DNA of 64,000 bases, from the NCBI GenBank assembly GCA_951812925.1, contig OX638370.1:30309964-30373963 (forward strand), written 5' to 3'. Position numbers and translations under genes: made by a program. Below the pieces are notes generated by a model. That model saw nothing but the letters and a program-made list of their open reading frames with translations. It was not told the origin of the DNA and searched no databases. Origin of the DNA: Calliopum simillimum (Eukaryota; Arthropoda; Insecta; Diptera; Lauxaniidae). Below are positions 23,147 to 33,588 of the stretch, piece after piece (the first letter of the stretch is position 1; each line of letters begins with the position of its first letter).

Positions 23147-23591
23147 TAGTGATGAGCAAACCAAGACCAAGACCAAAACCATAGCAGTCTTGGTCTTGCT
23201 CTTGATCTTGCACAGTGAGTTTTGGTCTTGGTTTAGATATTGAGTCTTGGTCTTGATCTTGGTCATTAAGTCTTGGTCTCGGTCTCGGTCTTGAAAAAAT
23301 TACTAAAGATTGTTGAGTATTCAAAATTTCCAAACCTTATTTTTACAAAGCAGTTGGGTTTTTAAGATGCCAAATTTCAAATTGAGATATGATTTTATGC
23401 TTGAAAGGGGCGTGGCACACCTTTTAACTATAAAAAGCAGTCTTGGTCTTGGTAATCATCGTGAGCAAGACCAAGACCATAGCAGTCTTGGTCTTAGTCT
23501 TGCAATGATATCAGCGTCTTGGTCTTGGTCTAGGTCTTGCTTAATTACCAAGACGAAGAATCAAGACCAAGTCTAAATTTTCTCACCACTA
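23147..23591. mobile_element. hAT-type MITE carrying GGTCTT/AAGACC arrays, perfect 8-bp target duplication
   Basis: The element starts TAGTGATGAGCAAA and ends TTTTCTCACCACTA. It is flanked by TGCAGTAG at 23139-23146 and again at 23592-23599. Between the ends are several arrays of TCTTGG(TCTTGG)n in both orientations, so the 445-bp element can fold on itself. Open frames crossing it (for example 22974-23333 minus) are only simple-repeat translation. Confidence 0.87.
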
Positions 23592-23626
23592 TGCAGTAGT
23601 GTCATCGAATGAACCTTTGAACAATA

Positions 23627-24567
23627 CACTTAGAAAAAAAAACAATGTTTCATTCTTAAAAACTTTTCATTTCTAAATTGTTGAAAATAGTATTTTATTC
23701 TTAAATCAACAATTTTATTCTTGAACTTAATTTTTTTACGCATTTGTCATAAAAAATATGAAAAATATTTTAAAATACAAACTTCAAACATTCTGTTTTG
23801 CAAACAAAAAATTTTTAATATTACTGAATAAGTTCTAGCAGTTTTTTTTTTAAAAAAAAAAAAAGAGGTTTGCTTAACGAATAAGGGTAAGAAAAATTGC
23901 ACCCAAAGTATTGCACATCCCTAAACATATCTTTCTCTCATCTTTCTGGCAGCATATAGATTCCGTAATAAATAAAACTATATTGATCCCTCTAAATGCA
24001 AAGGAGCTTCGAATCTTGGATATTTGAATTTGCACACGATGTTGATGCATGGACCTGGTTTATCTTACAATTTTTCAAGGGATTCTTGTACTGTTTCCGT
24101 TGGCTGTCACGATAAGGACGATGCCGTTCTGTTTTCATTGACAGTCACGATAACGTACAAAAAATGTTTCCTTTTCTACCGCTGAAGCCGCAGTTCACTC
24201 GGATGGAAACACCTTGTTCTACTCTCGGCCTTATCTCATACGGCTCTCAATGTCCTTACTTTTATTTCTTTCCTATTAGATAGATTCTAAATAAATACTC
24301 ATAAGCCACAAACATTTCAACTATCATTTATTCTTCGTTCAACTAATTCGTTTTTAAATATAGCCAACAGTTTCGCTTTTGAAACACCAATTTTCGCTCT
24401 TAAGCTGCCAACAACTTTTTACTTGATTCAAGAATTTTTCGTTTTATTTAATAAATAACAGTTTCGTATTTAAAACAAGAGCAAAAGTTGTTGGGAAGAT
24501 TTCAACCAACAAAAATTCTTGAGTTAAAACATAAAGTTGTTGGGATTACAATTTTTTTTCTGTGTGT
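23627..24567. repeat. repeat with ACAC..AGAAAAAA ends
   Basis: The left end ACACTTAGAAAAAAAAAC and the inverse of the right end ACACACAGAAAAAAAATTG are similar. Internal phrases CAACAACTTTT and TTCAAGAATTTTT recur near the right end. The terminal motif resembles those of the repeats at 51.63-52.31 and 54.87-55.77 kb. Boundaries and class are uncertain. Confidence 0.4.
23895..24012 (-). pseudogene. mariner transposase C-terminal scrap
   Basis: On the minus strand the frame GIYMLPER*EKDMFRDVQYFG matches the conserved mariner C-terminus (KLPERWEK..ASDGQYF) with one nonsense change at the Trp codon. The rest of the element is not recognisable. The similarity is short, so this is a moderate call. 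Confidence 0.5.
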
Positions 24568-24585
24568 AGGTGACGTACGTAAAAA

Positions 24586-25195
24586 CCATGTACACCAATC
24601 GATGGGGAAAGGTCGAAAATATACTTTGGATATGACCAATGGAGTCTTCGGACCCTGTAACTGGCCGTTTTGTGCCCATTTTTGTAAAAAAAAAAAATGT
24701 ATTCTATGGGGAAAGGCCAAAAATATATTTTGGTCATGACTCTCAAAGAGACAATTTTGTGATTTCATTGCACGAATCGATGAGGAAAGGTCAAAAATAT
24801 ATTTTGGACATGACGAGAGGTGTCTCCGGGCTCTCAAAGTGACCATTTTAGGCCCATTTTTTGATTTTATTGCACCATTCGATGAGGAAGGGTCGAAAAT
24901 ATATTTTAAACATGACCAGAGGTGTCTCCGGGCTCTCAAAGTGAACATTTTTGGCCCATTTTTGTATTCAAAATTTATTGCACCAATCAATAAGCAAAAG
25001 TCGAAAATATATCTTGTAGATGACCAGAGATTTCTCCAGTTTATCCAAGTGACCGTTTTGAGAAAGCTCGAAAATATATTTTAAACATGACCAGAGATGA
25101 CTCCGGGCTCTCGAGGTGACCATTTTGATAAAGTTCGAAAATATATTTTGGACATGACCAAAGATGACTCCGAGCTCTCTAGGTAACTGGTTTTT
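24586..25195. repeat. degenerate minisatellite (units about 115 bp, then about 65 bp)
   Basis: The array is built on AAAATATATTTTGGACATGA and GAGGTGTCTCCGGGCTCTCA. The first units are about 110-120 bp with the insert GCCCATTTTTTGATTTTATT; the last ones are about 65 bp. A 162-codon minus-strand frame across it is read-through of the repeats and shows the periodicity in its translation. Confidence 0.82.
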
Positions 25196-25596
25196 ATTGC
25201 AACAATATATTGAAGCACATCGAGCTAAGGAAATTTATACAACAAAAAAGCATGTGCCTCAATCAACCAATTGTGCAGATGAATACCGTTCAGGATCTTG
25301 CAAAAAATTTCCACAACTCAAAAAAAGGTCACAATTTTCTCAAAAAAACCAGAATAAGTTGAGAACCCCGAAAGTGACTTAAAAACTTTGGTTTCAGGAG
25401 AAAGCTATGTTAACAGCATATACTTACGATTGGTGCTTTATAGTTTCAAAGCTGAGGAACTTTTTCAAAGATTCTAAGAGTTTTCAAAAATTTCGATCAA
25501 TTTTTTTTTTTTTCCATCAAGACTATTATTTCTATATACGTAGCTTTATTAACAAACATATACTCAACTCATTCCCAAAGACAAATTCTGGATATA
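25196..25596. other. unassigned stretch
   Basis: Only short frames without domains are seen between the minisatellite and the mariner derivative. Confidence 0.4.
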
Positions 25597-26493
25597 TTGG
25601 GTGTGTGCATTAATTTCCATCGTTTTTTTTTTTATTTGAGACTTTATTTAAAGAAAATGGTACAATGTATTTTATTCAAAGTATTGCCCATCGCTAGTCA
25701 CTACTTTTTCCCATCTTTCTGTCAATTTATGGATTCCATCTCAGAAAAACTGCGCCGGCTTGGTGGCCATAAACGAATCGAGCCAATTTTCGATATCTTG
25801 AACTGAAGTGAAGCGTATTCCTGAAAGGGCATTCTGCATCGATCGGAACAAATGGTAGTCTGATGGTGCAAGGTCTGGGCTATAAGGCGGATGAGGCAAA
25901 ATTTCCCAGCCGTTGTTTTCCAGGTAATTTTTGACTGGGGCAGAAATATATGGCCGAGCGTTATCGTGGTGGCAAATGATTGACTCGTGTCTGGTAGCAT
26001 ACTTTGGCCGCTCTGCCTAGATTTTCTGCTTCAATCGGATCAATTGTTGACGATAGAGTTGAGCATTAATGGTTTGGCCATCTGGCAACAGCTCATAATG
26101 GATCACACCTAGCTGGTCCTGACCAGGACGTTCTTTGTCTTCGACATCAAAATCACCACTTTTTAACCGTCGAAACCACTCACGACAGCTTGATTCAGCT
26201 GGAGCATAGTCCCCATAAACTTCTACAAGAATGCGATGACTTTGGGCAGCTGATTCCTTTGAAATATAGTAGTGAAGTAAAACGTCCCGCAAATGTTGCT
26301 TTTCGGCACGAACTCGGACATTTTGGAGCACAGTAAAATTTATGATGCGGATGAAAATTTTCAAATCTAATGATGCAGAGTTGTTGACAGATGCCTAAGC
26401 TTCAGATATGACGTTTCTGATCTAACATTTGAGTCACCATGTATTGATGGCGACATCTTTTGAAAAACGATGGAACTTAATGCACACACCCAA
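25597..26493 (-). mobile_element. internally deleted mariner (mauritiana type), copy 1
   Basis: The 897-bp element has about 30-bp inverted termini (TTGGGTGTGTGCATTAA, then TTCCATCG) and flanking TA at 25595-25596 and 26494-26495. It carries both ends of a transposase but lacks the middle. The coding text resembles the Mos1 (mauritiana) subfamily. It cannot be autonomous. Confidence 0.9.
25672..26364 (-). pseudogene. mariner transposase with internal deletion, copy 1
   Basis: The N-terminal DNA-binding domain (AAQSHRILVEVYGDYAP; FDVEDKERPGQ) passes directly into LGVIHYELLPDGQTINAQLY. The block containing the first catalytic Asp is deleted. Later blocks HHDNARPY and YSPDLAPSDYHLF retain the second and third Asp with 34 residues between (DD34D). 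A frameshift after KLKQKI and a stop replacing Trp in the FFWDGIHK-like block follow. The tail SDGQYFE and stop at 25672-25674 are typical. The deletion junction is shared with the copy at 61.2 kb. Confidence 0.87.
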
Positions 26494-26495
26494 TA

Positions 26496-29329
26496 CATAT
26501 CTCTTGCAAGCACACTAAGTATCGTCTTGTTTGCAGCCACTTCAGCAGAAACAAAAGGTTTTTTGGCGGTTCAACCCTCATAGTCTTCCCCTTTCGACTT
26601 ATGAAATCTCAGTAATAAATTATAGTTATTTTTTTAATCAAATATTCACTATTTTCACTTCCTCTGTGGTTAGTCAGGTAAGTGAAATATCTCGAAATTT
26701 TTACGAGTTCAAATCTAAAGAATTAATACAAAATATATAACTAAACGATGACAATAGTGTGGTTTAACTTTTAAACTCTAGGGTGCGCATTCATTCGTTT
26801 TTACCGCATAATTTCAACATAAAAAATACTGCCAAACATAAAAAAGGAGTATTAAACGTAAAAAGGCATTGAATGGAGCAAAAATAATGAAAAAAAACGA
26901 GAACGAATTATTCAAGTGCAACTGCAGCAAAATTAAATGACTTTGAAAAATTGCAACAAAAACTTGGCGCCCCTTCGTCACCCACCATAATCTTTGTGGC
27001 TTGCAAAAAAAGGGGGAGTAAGCTAAATAAAAAAAGAAGTAAAATAAAAAAAAAAATAATAAAAAGTTGAAAACTCTGGCTCTGGTGACTAGGAAGCATA
27101 ACGTACCTTTCGACCGACCGACCGAACGAGCAAGCGACATGCAAGAAAATCAAATGCACCAGAACAAAAATCTAGATAAAGATAATTTTATATGCTACGC
27201 TTTGATGCGGTTTGTGAGTTTCACAAAGAAAGAAAGAAAATATATTTTTAATACACTGCGAGAATAATCTGGTAGCAGTTACAGTTGGTATTTGACTGAA
27301 GCCTTCTAGTAGATTTAGTAAAAGCATGCCCTTAATTCATATACATACATTTGGCAGATTTTACGTGAAAAAAAGACTAGTTTGCAGGTCGACCAACACC
27401 AACTGCGCTGAAACTTTGAAACATAATAACTACTCTAATCGATTCGACTAGACACGTATTTTTTTTTTTTTTTTTTTACTCGAAGAAACCGAACTTTTTA
27501 ACGGTTGATGTTGTGTTTTTTGTAGTTTCGAATTCAAAAAAAATATATGTATGTGAAATTTTGTGCTTTTCCGGAATTTCAAAAAGTGCGCCCTTGATAT
27601 ACAAGAAAAAACGATAGACCTTACAGTATTTGAAACCTGATCAATTAAATGGAAATGAGGTTTTAAACATTAGTTTGACACAATTTCTTTTGTAAATATG
27701 TATTTCATTGAAAATTCGCACTGTGTATATTTGAGATAAACCACCAAGCAGCAGAAAGAGTAATCTTGGTAAAAATTTAAGAAACATGTTATGGTTAGGG
27801 TTTTTATTATACCAAGCAAGCAACCTTACCAACCAACCGACCAACCAACAAATGTTACCAACAGCCTCCCCCTCAATAAGAATTCAATGACCTTTTTCTT
27901 CCTGATGCTGGTGCTTTTTTTCACTTGGTGTATTAGAAAGAAAATTGTAAGGTAAAATGTAAAGAGAAAAAAAAAAAAGCTCAATCACTTCAAAAATAAC
28001 AACAAAAAAAAGTAAAATTTGTTGCGCCATTTTAACCATGGTTAATAGTAAAGAAACATTTGTTGTTCTTTCCAATGCTCTTTAACATTACCTACTTTAT
28101 ATTGGCTTTTGTGGTTACGAAGCGCTGGTTCATTGCTTTTAACTTCTTGATGGTATCATCATCATCTATTTTTTTCTTTTAATTTAATTTTGTATTTATT
28201 TTTTTAGTTTTTTTTCTCATTTTTATTGTTGCTTAAATGCCGCAAGCTATAACTAAACTTTTACTTCCTTCATCATGTAGCTTTATTTATTTGCCATTTC
28301 TATTTTAAAGTATTGTTTCGACCCTGCTGACCCAGTGAGAAATTATGATGAAATTGCTGCAATAAGCACTTCGCCGCACGCTTTTGTTTATCGTATGTAC
28401 AGTAAATTAAATTACAGGGTAAGAAATATTTAATAAGCCCAAATGTGCGTTAACAGCAAATTCTTAGCCGTATACTATAATAAATGATCCAAAGAAAATC
28501 ACATTTTAATTATGCTACTTAAATATAGAAATGAATCATCTACTTAATGTTTTGCAGATAATAGAAAAGAAATTGGATTGTTACGTTATGTTTATATTAG
28601 CAATTCTACTTAACAGATCGTTAACAGACGAATGTTAGTAGTTATGTGGCTGAAAACAACAATATCAGTGTTAGATGAGTTATTTTATATTTACATGAGC
28701 ATATTTACAACAGCACTGTTATTTTGATGTTGAAGTTTTCTTAATTCAAAAACAAATTAAAAACGATAATTAAGAGACAAAGACATTGTACTTTAAGAAT
28801 TTTTTTTCAAAAAGATTTACATTCGAGGCTCGAAAGTTTTCGAGGTTTACGTGCTTTTCGAGGCTTTTACGTGTTTAAAGGGATCCCCTAATTATAAACA
28901 TTTTAACCATAACAAAACTAAAATCCTAAAAATCTATATCATCTTACTGAAGAATTTTTTCCGATATTTCTCATATTTTTTAAATTGTAGTTACTACTTC
29001 AGGGCTTAACAAGCGTTAATAGAGAGTTAACAGAAAAGCAAAGAATTTAAGTAAAATTAAAACAAACACATTTAGCTCAAAATGTGTGGAATTAAAAACT
29101 GAAAATTGATTACATAAAAATGTGTTTTAAAAATATCCGAAATCGTATATTTCTTTACAAGAACTTTCCTTAAGTTCTAAACGTTTTTCATTAAACATAA
29201 TTTCCAGAATAAACAATTGGAACCGATGGGTAATGATTTCTATAAATATGTTTCTGAATGATTTTTTTGAAAGTTTCAGTCAAGAACAATTATCCGAAAT
29301 TTGGATATATAATATCGCAGAAGAGTAGA
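26496..29329. other. unassigned AT-rich intergenic DNA
   Basis: No gene is supported. There are poly(T) near 27459-27478, CCAA-type microsatellite near 27818-27850, a GACC run near 27109-27124, and low-complexity A/T tracts at 27000-27070 and 28150-28230. T-rich minus-strand frames (26814-27159) are hydrophobic only because of composition. Confidence 0.45.
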
Positions 29330-29770
29330 AGATGGGTGGTGCCACGCCCTCTTGTCCGTGTTCGTCTAGTTTTAGCTCAGAATGTGCATTTATAGTTCTT
29401 AGTATTTAAGTGAAATTCAGTTGAATTATCTCAAAAAACTCTTTCAGTATAGCATTTTGAAATGTATGCTTGTATGGGAGTTGCCACGCCCTCTTGCATT
29501 TATAGTTCCTAGAGTCTGAGTAAAATTCATTTCGATTATCTCAAAAAACGCTTTCAGTACAGCGTTTTGAAGCTATTGCGTATATGGGAGGTGCCACGCC
29601 CTCTTGTCCGAATCCAAACAGTTTTTCCTTAGAGCTTGCGCTAATAATTCGCAGTATTAATGTGTTATTATGTGTTATTTTTGTTGAATTGTCGTGGAAA
29701 ATAATCCTAAAGTTGCATTTTGAAAATATTTTTTGTATGGGCGGTAGGAGTGTCCGTTAACCGATTTCGC
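29330..29770. repeat. degenerate tandem 'GGTGCCACGCCCTCTTG' repeat
   Basis: Units of about 110-150 bp start at TGGTGCCACGCCCTCTTG (about 29338), GGAGTTGCCACGCCC (about 29477) and GGAGGTGCCACGCCC (about 29588). Between them are repeated TTATCTCAAAAAAC and CAGTATAGC/CAGTACAGC phrases. The same family flanks the mariner at 3.4-5.7 kb. Confidence 0.65.
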
Positions 29771-29869
29771 TAATTTTCAGTCCCACGAGCTAACTTTGAC
29801 GACGAAGGCAGTGTACCAAATTTTATTTCTCGTAAAAAATATTTCCAAACACAGCCAGCCACCCAGCCA

Positions 29870-30482
29870 GACAGAGTCACCATTGCATCCCGAAAAAATT
29901 ACGGTTTGGTGCGGTTTATGGGCCGGCAGCGTCATTGAGCCGTACTTCTTCCGTGATGATCAAGACCGGCACGTTACTGTGAATGGGAATCGCTACCGTT
30001 CAATGATTATTTTTGGCCCAAATTGGATGATATGGACTTGGACAATATGTGGTTTCAAAAGGACGGCGCCACAAGCCACACAGCGAATGTCACAATAAAT
30101 TTATTGAAAACCAAGTTTGGTGAACGTGTTATCTCACGAAATGGCCCAGTCGATTGGCCGCCTCGGTCGTGCGATTTGACTCCGTTAGACTATTTCCTGT
30201 GCCAAGTCTATGGTCTATGCCAACAAGCCAGCGACGATTGATGATCTTCGTACGAATATCGATCGTGAAATTGCAGCAGTATCGGCCGATTTATGCTTTA
30301 AAACCGTCGAACTACCGTCTGGACTACTGCAAGCGTGCCCGTGGTGGCCATGCAAAAGAAATCGAGTTCCATACATAATGGCATCGAATGTAATTTCACA
30401 GGAATAAAGAATTTTATTGATATCCAAAACCGTTTTTGTTTTATTTAAAAAAACTTTTGTAGCGCTCTTATTGAAAAACCCT
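29870..30482 (+). mobile_element. 5'-truncated DD41D mariner-like element (rosa/VS group)
   Basis: The 3' terminus near 30440-30482 (inverse AAAGGGTTTTTCAATAAGAG) is followed by TA. Upstream is the C-terminal half of a transposase. No matching 5' terminus is found. Spacing of the catalytic residues (41) identifies the DD41D group, described from Ceratitis rosa and other tephritids. Confidence 0.78.
29882..30378 (+). pseudogene. DD41D transposase C-terminal half, frameshifted
   Basis: The readable order is HPEKITVWCGLWAGSVIEPY, then VNGNRYRSMI, then MWFQKDGATSHTANVT (Asp codon 30062), then NGPVDWPPRSCDLTPLDYFL (Asp codon 30188), then MVYANKPATIDDLRTNIDRE and a basic tail. The two Asp codons are 42 apart, giving 41 intervening residues. 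At least three frameshifts are needed. The first catalytic Asp and the DNA-binding domain are missing. Confidence 0.85.
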
Positions 30483-30734
30483 TTATATATACTTTTCTAT
30501 ATCTGCCACGCCTCCTCCTCTGCGTTACATACGGAAGGACAAAGTGAATATAACCTCGATTTAGGGTATAAAAATATATCGACGCTAGCACAAGTTATTC
30601 ACTTTTGCTATTTTAACGAAGAGGGACTTACATATGTTGTTTTTTCAAACTTCCACAGATATTAAGAAATCCAGAACTGATGTGTGAACTGATTGTGTGA
30701 TCAAAATTGTTATCTGAACCCCCCCCTCCGACTT

Positions 30735-30830
30735 TGGTCCGATTTCGAATTTTGTGAAAGAACTCGATAACTATTCCCAATGGACTCAGAATTCTTAAAA
30801 AAATTTTCGGTTTTCGAAAATTCCGTAGCC
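30735..30830. repeat. left arm of a widely spaced inverted pair
   Basis: The sequence (CGAATTTTGTGAAAGAACTC; TTTTCGGTTTTCGAAAATTC) reappears in inverse at 33236-33330. The arms are about 95 bp and separated by about 2.4 kb. Confidence 0.7.
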
Positions 30831-31596
30831 AACTTTAAAGGAGTGTTGTGACTTAGTTAATGACAAGTAACTGTAAAATCTGAATGCTTATATTTGCTTA
30901 TTAGTTTGTTCTAGTTGCAGTTTGGTTAACCAAGACAGTGAGAACAAGTCATAAATCAAGACGAAAAATTTGAAACATTGTAAGATCCATTTCGATTATT
31001 TTTGAGACTGTGATAAAACGAAAACAATATTATGATACTATGCATAACCCCTAAATAACCTTAAAAAAAAATCTAAAAAAATAAAGCAAACTTTCTTAAT
31101 GCCATATTTCGCATTTTCAACATTAACTTTAATATTAACAGAACTGAATATAAAACAAGTTATAGTTTTTTTTAAAGATCGCGCTTGCTACTTCGGTTGA
31201 AACTCGCCAAAAAAGCTTGCATCCGAAGGCGCTTTGCAAGAAAAGTATAATATCAACGACTTACAAACAGCGGGGCAATGCATAACAGGGGAAAAAACAA
31301 AAAATTAGAACTTTGCATATGCTGCATTGAATTTTTTGCTGTGATTCTCGTCTAATCAACCTACCAACAAATTTTTTCGTTTTTTTACCTATGCATTTTG
31401 CCTTGTTTTTGTAATGTTGTTGTTTTTACTCAAAAACACAGAACAGTAAGCTCACACCACTGAACCACTTGACACGTGATTTGTTGGTAGCTAACAAATT
31501 ATAGTTCATTTATGGGAAAGTATTGTCTAAGCAGTCTACTACTTGGCAAATTGAGTTATTAGCAAACATAATGCGTTTTAGGTAATACGGCTCTAA

Positions 31597-31735
31597 CCCC
31601 TTTAACGACCAGGTGTAAACGTGCGAAAGAATTTCAAAATAAAAGCAGGACAAAGTCGCAGTAATGGGGTTAATAAAACTTTCATACAAGCGAGTGGGAA
31701 GCTGGCAAACATACTTGCTTTTAGTCATTAAAGGG
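31597..31735. mobile_element. piggyBac-type MITE
   Basis: The right end reads, in inverse, CCCTTTAATGACTAAAAGCA and is bordered by TTAA (31736-31739). The left end CCCCTTTAACGACCAGG is preceded by CTAA, one mismatch from TTAA. The terminus is nearly the same as the piggyBac terminus at 62284. Only 139 bp, no coding capacity. Confidence 0.6.
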
Positions 31736-33235
31736 TTAAGATAAGTGTAATTTTCTTTTTAGATTTCGCCCAATCTCTTTACCATTTTAGCGCAAAATAA
31801 ACTATTGTTTTAGCTTAATTTCTTATTAGTCACATTTACTTTGTTGTTGGTATTGTTTTCGTATCGTGGGTATGTGGTATTTTTTATTATTTTTATTTTC
31901 TTGTAATTTTAGATTTAATGTTCTCACCGAAACTGGTTTTCATCGCATAGATTCCATCACAATCGTGTAACAACCAACGGAATACATGTCAACTTTCATA
32001 AATCTCAATTTTGTAGCCGCCACTACACTGCGGCCTGAAAGTTTTCTAAGATCAACCAAAACAGAAAGACATGTTCAGATAGATTTCATTTTAGTTTTTG
32101 TTAACGATAAATCATAACCATTTTCTAATTGGCATTTACCGCACTCACGATTTATATGATCGGTTTTATTTTTTTATTTCTTTTCTCTATTATCTTGCAA
32201 CTACATAGTTCCATGGCAATCAAAATATTTGACTTCTAAATCAGTTATACTTCATAGATAATATCTTTATTATGACAAATCACATTAATACCATGTGCAC
32301 ATCTTGGCTCAGCAACTCAGCTACTGTGTTGGGCCATAAAAAGTTATTTCTATGGCTAGCTTTGGAACGTTTTTTTTTTTTTTCTTGTTTCCAAAGATGT
32401 TTGGAATCTTTTCATAATAAAGATCTATGGAGCGTTGTTTTTCTCTTCTAACTTTTTTTTTACTTTCATATCAACTTGCATAAAGTCTACTCTCAACGTT
32501 GTTGGCCTTAACGTTAGCTTGTGTTATGGCATTATGTTCTTTAATGTTTTAATCTTGGCTAAGAACGTGCGCGCACACACCTTAACTTTAAGCTCAAGTC
32601 GTCATATGGATCTAAAACCAGTTTAAGTTTTTTTTTTTTTTTATTCTTCAGCGAATTATCACTGATAACTTTTATTACATTTAACTTTCTTATTGTGTTT
32701 GTTTATTGCATTTGCTAGACTTTCTGAGCGCGCTTTAATAGCCCTTGCTCTTTGCTTTTGGCTGTTTGTTATTTATGTGACAGAATGGCTTGTTTTTTCT
32801 GTTAATTGACATTTGCTTAGTCTGTGTACCATATGTCACGGGAGTTTATGGTGATAATTAAATTTTAGGCAGCTTAAGCTGATATTATCTTTTTTCGAAG
32901 AGATTAACCACAATATTAAACTTGGAATTGTAAACGCAGTAGACATGAACACTTAATCCTTATGCTTAAGTATATATATTGCTCTGTTAACGCACTGTTA
33001 AGTTATTGTAATATTTTATGTGTTCGTCTGTAAAATTTGTCTTATTGATATTGTGTTTTATTTAACGAATGTATATTGAATGATATAAGCGCACTGTGAG
33101 GAAGTTATTTTAATTGAATATTTTGCTGTTATGCCGCATTATTGCAACGAAATAAATATACAGAGTTTTACCCCCACTTAGCAGCGCTGTAAGATTTTCT
33201 CTCATACCTGAATATTTACTCATGTGAAGTTGTCT

Positions 33236-33330
33236 CCGTGATTTTCGAAAACCGAAAATTTTTTTAAAATTCTGGGTCCGTTAGGAATAGTTCTGGAGTT
33301 CTTTCACAAAATTCGAAATATTTCTGCGAA
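33236..33330. repeat. right arm of a widely spaced inverted pair
   Basis: This is the inverse of 30735-30830, with about 80-85% identity by eye. The two arms may be the ends of one 2.6-kb element or two independent copies of a dispersed repeat. Confidence 0.7.
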
Positions 33331-33588
33331 ATTGAACCAAAACTTGGAAGTGTGCCGTTTTTTGGTCAGCACCGCTTTTTTCATGGAGAGTTTCTGATAA
33401 CATTTTAGAGCTCACAAGAAAAAGTTCCAGAGTTCCTTATATTTTTGACGAACATTTCTTTTTCAAAAAAAAGAGTTCTGATTGAAGTTATGGATAGCGC
33501 TCGAAGAGTTTCACAGCAAATCCTAGATAAATTTTTCCAAAATATTCGAAATTTTCATGTTAATCGCCAATTAGACAAAAAAAAAATC

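Larger units (their letters stand above)
30483..33588. other. unassigned AT-rich stretch with small repeats
   Basis: No gene is supported. It contains a piggyBac-like MITE (31597-31735) and the two arms of an inverted pair (30735-30830, 33236-33330). Short frames at 31510-31728 and 32435-32626 are partly repeat-derived or compositional. Confidence 0.45.

Noticed and set aside
22974..23576. Arg-Pro and Gln-Asp repeat proteins on both strands
   Set aside because: These are translations of the GGTCTT/AAGACC arrays inside a hAT MITE.
23147..23591. CRISPR-like regular repeats
   Set aside because: The repeats are contiguous 6-bp words without spacers, in eukaryotic DNA, with hAT termini.
24502..24990. 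162-codon minus-strand open frame
   Set aside because: It lies wholly over the minisatellite; its translation repeats the same words (for example ARRHLWSC, KYIFD), so it is repeat read-through.
26814..27159. Minus-strand hydrophobic protein with several apparent membrane segments
   Set aside because: Phe/Leu-rich only because of poly(A/T) composition; overlapping frames give similar results.
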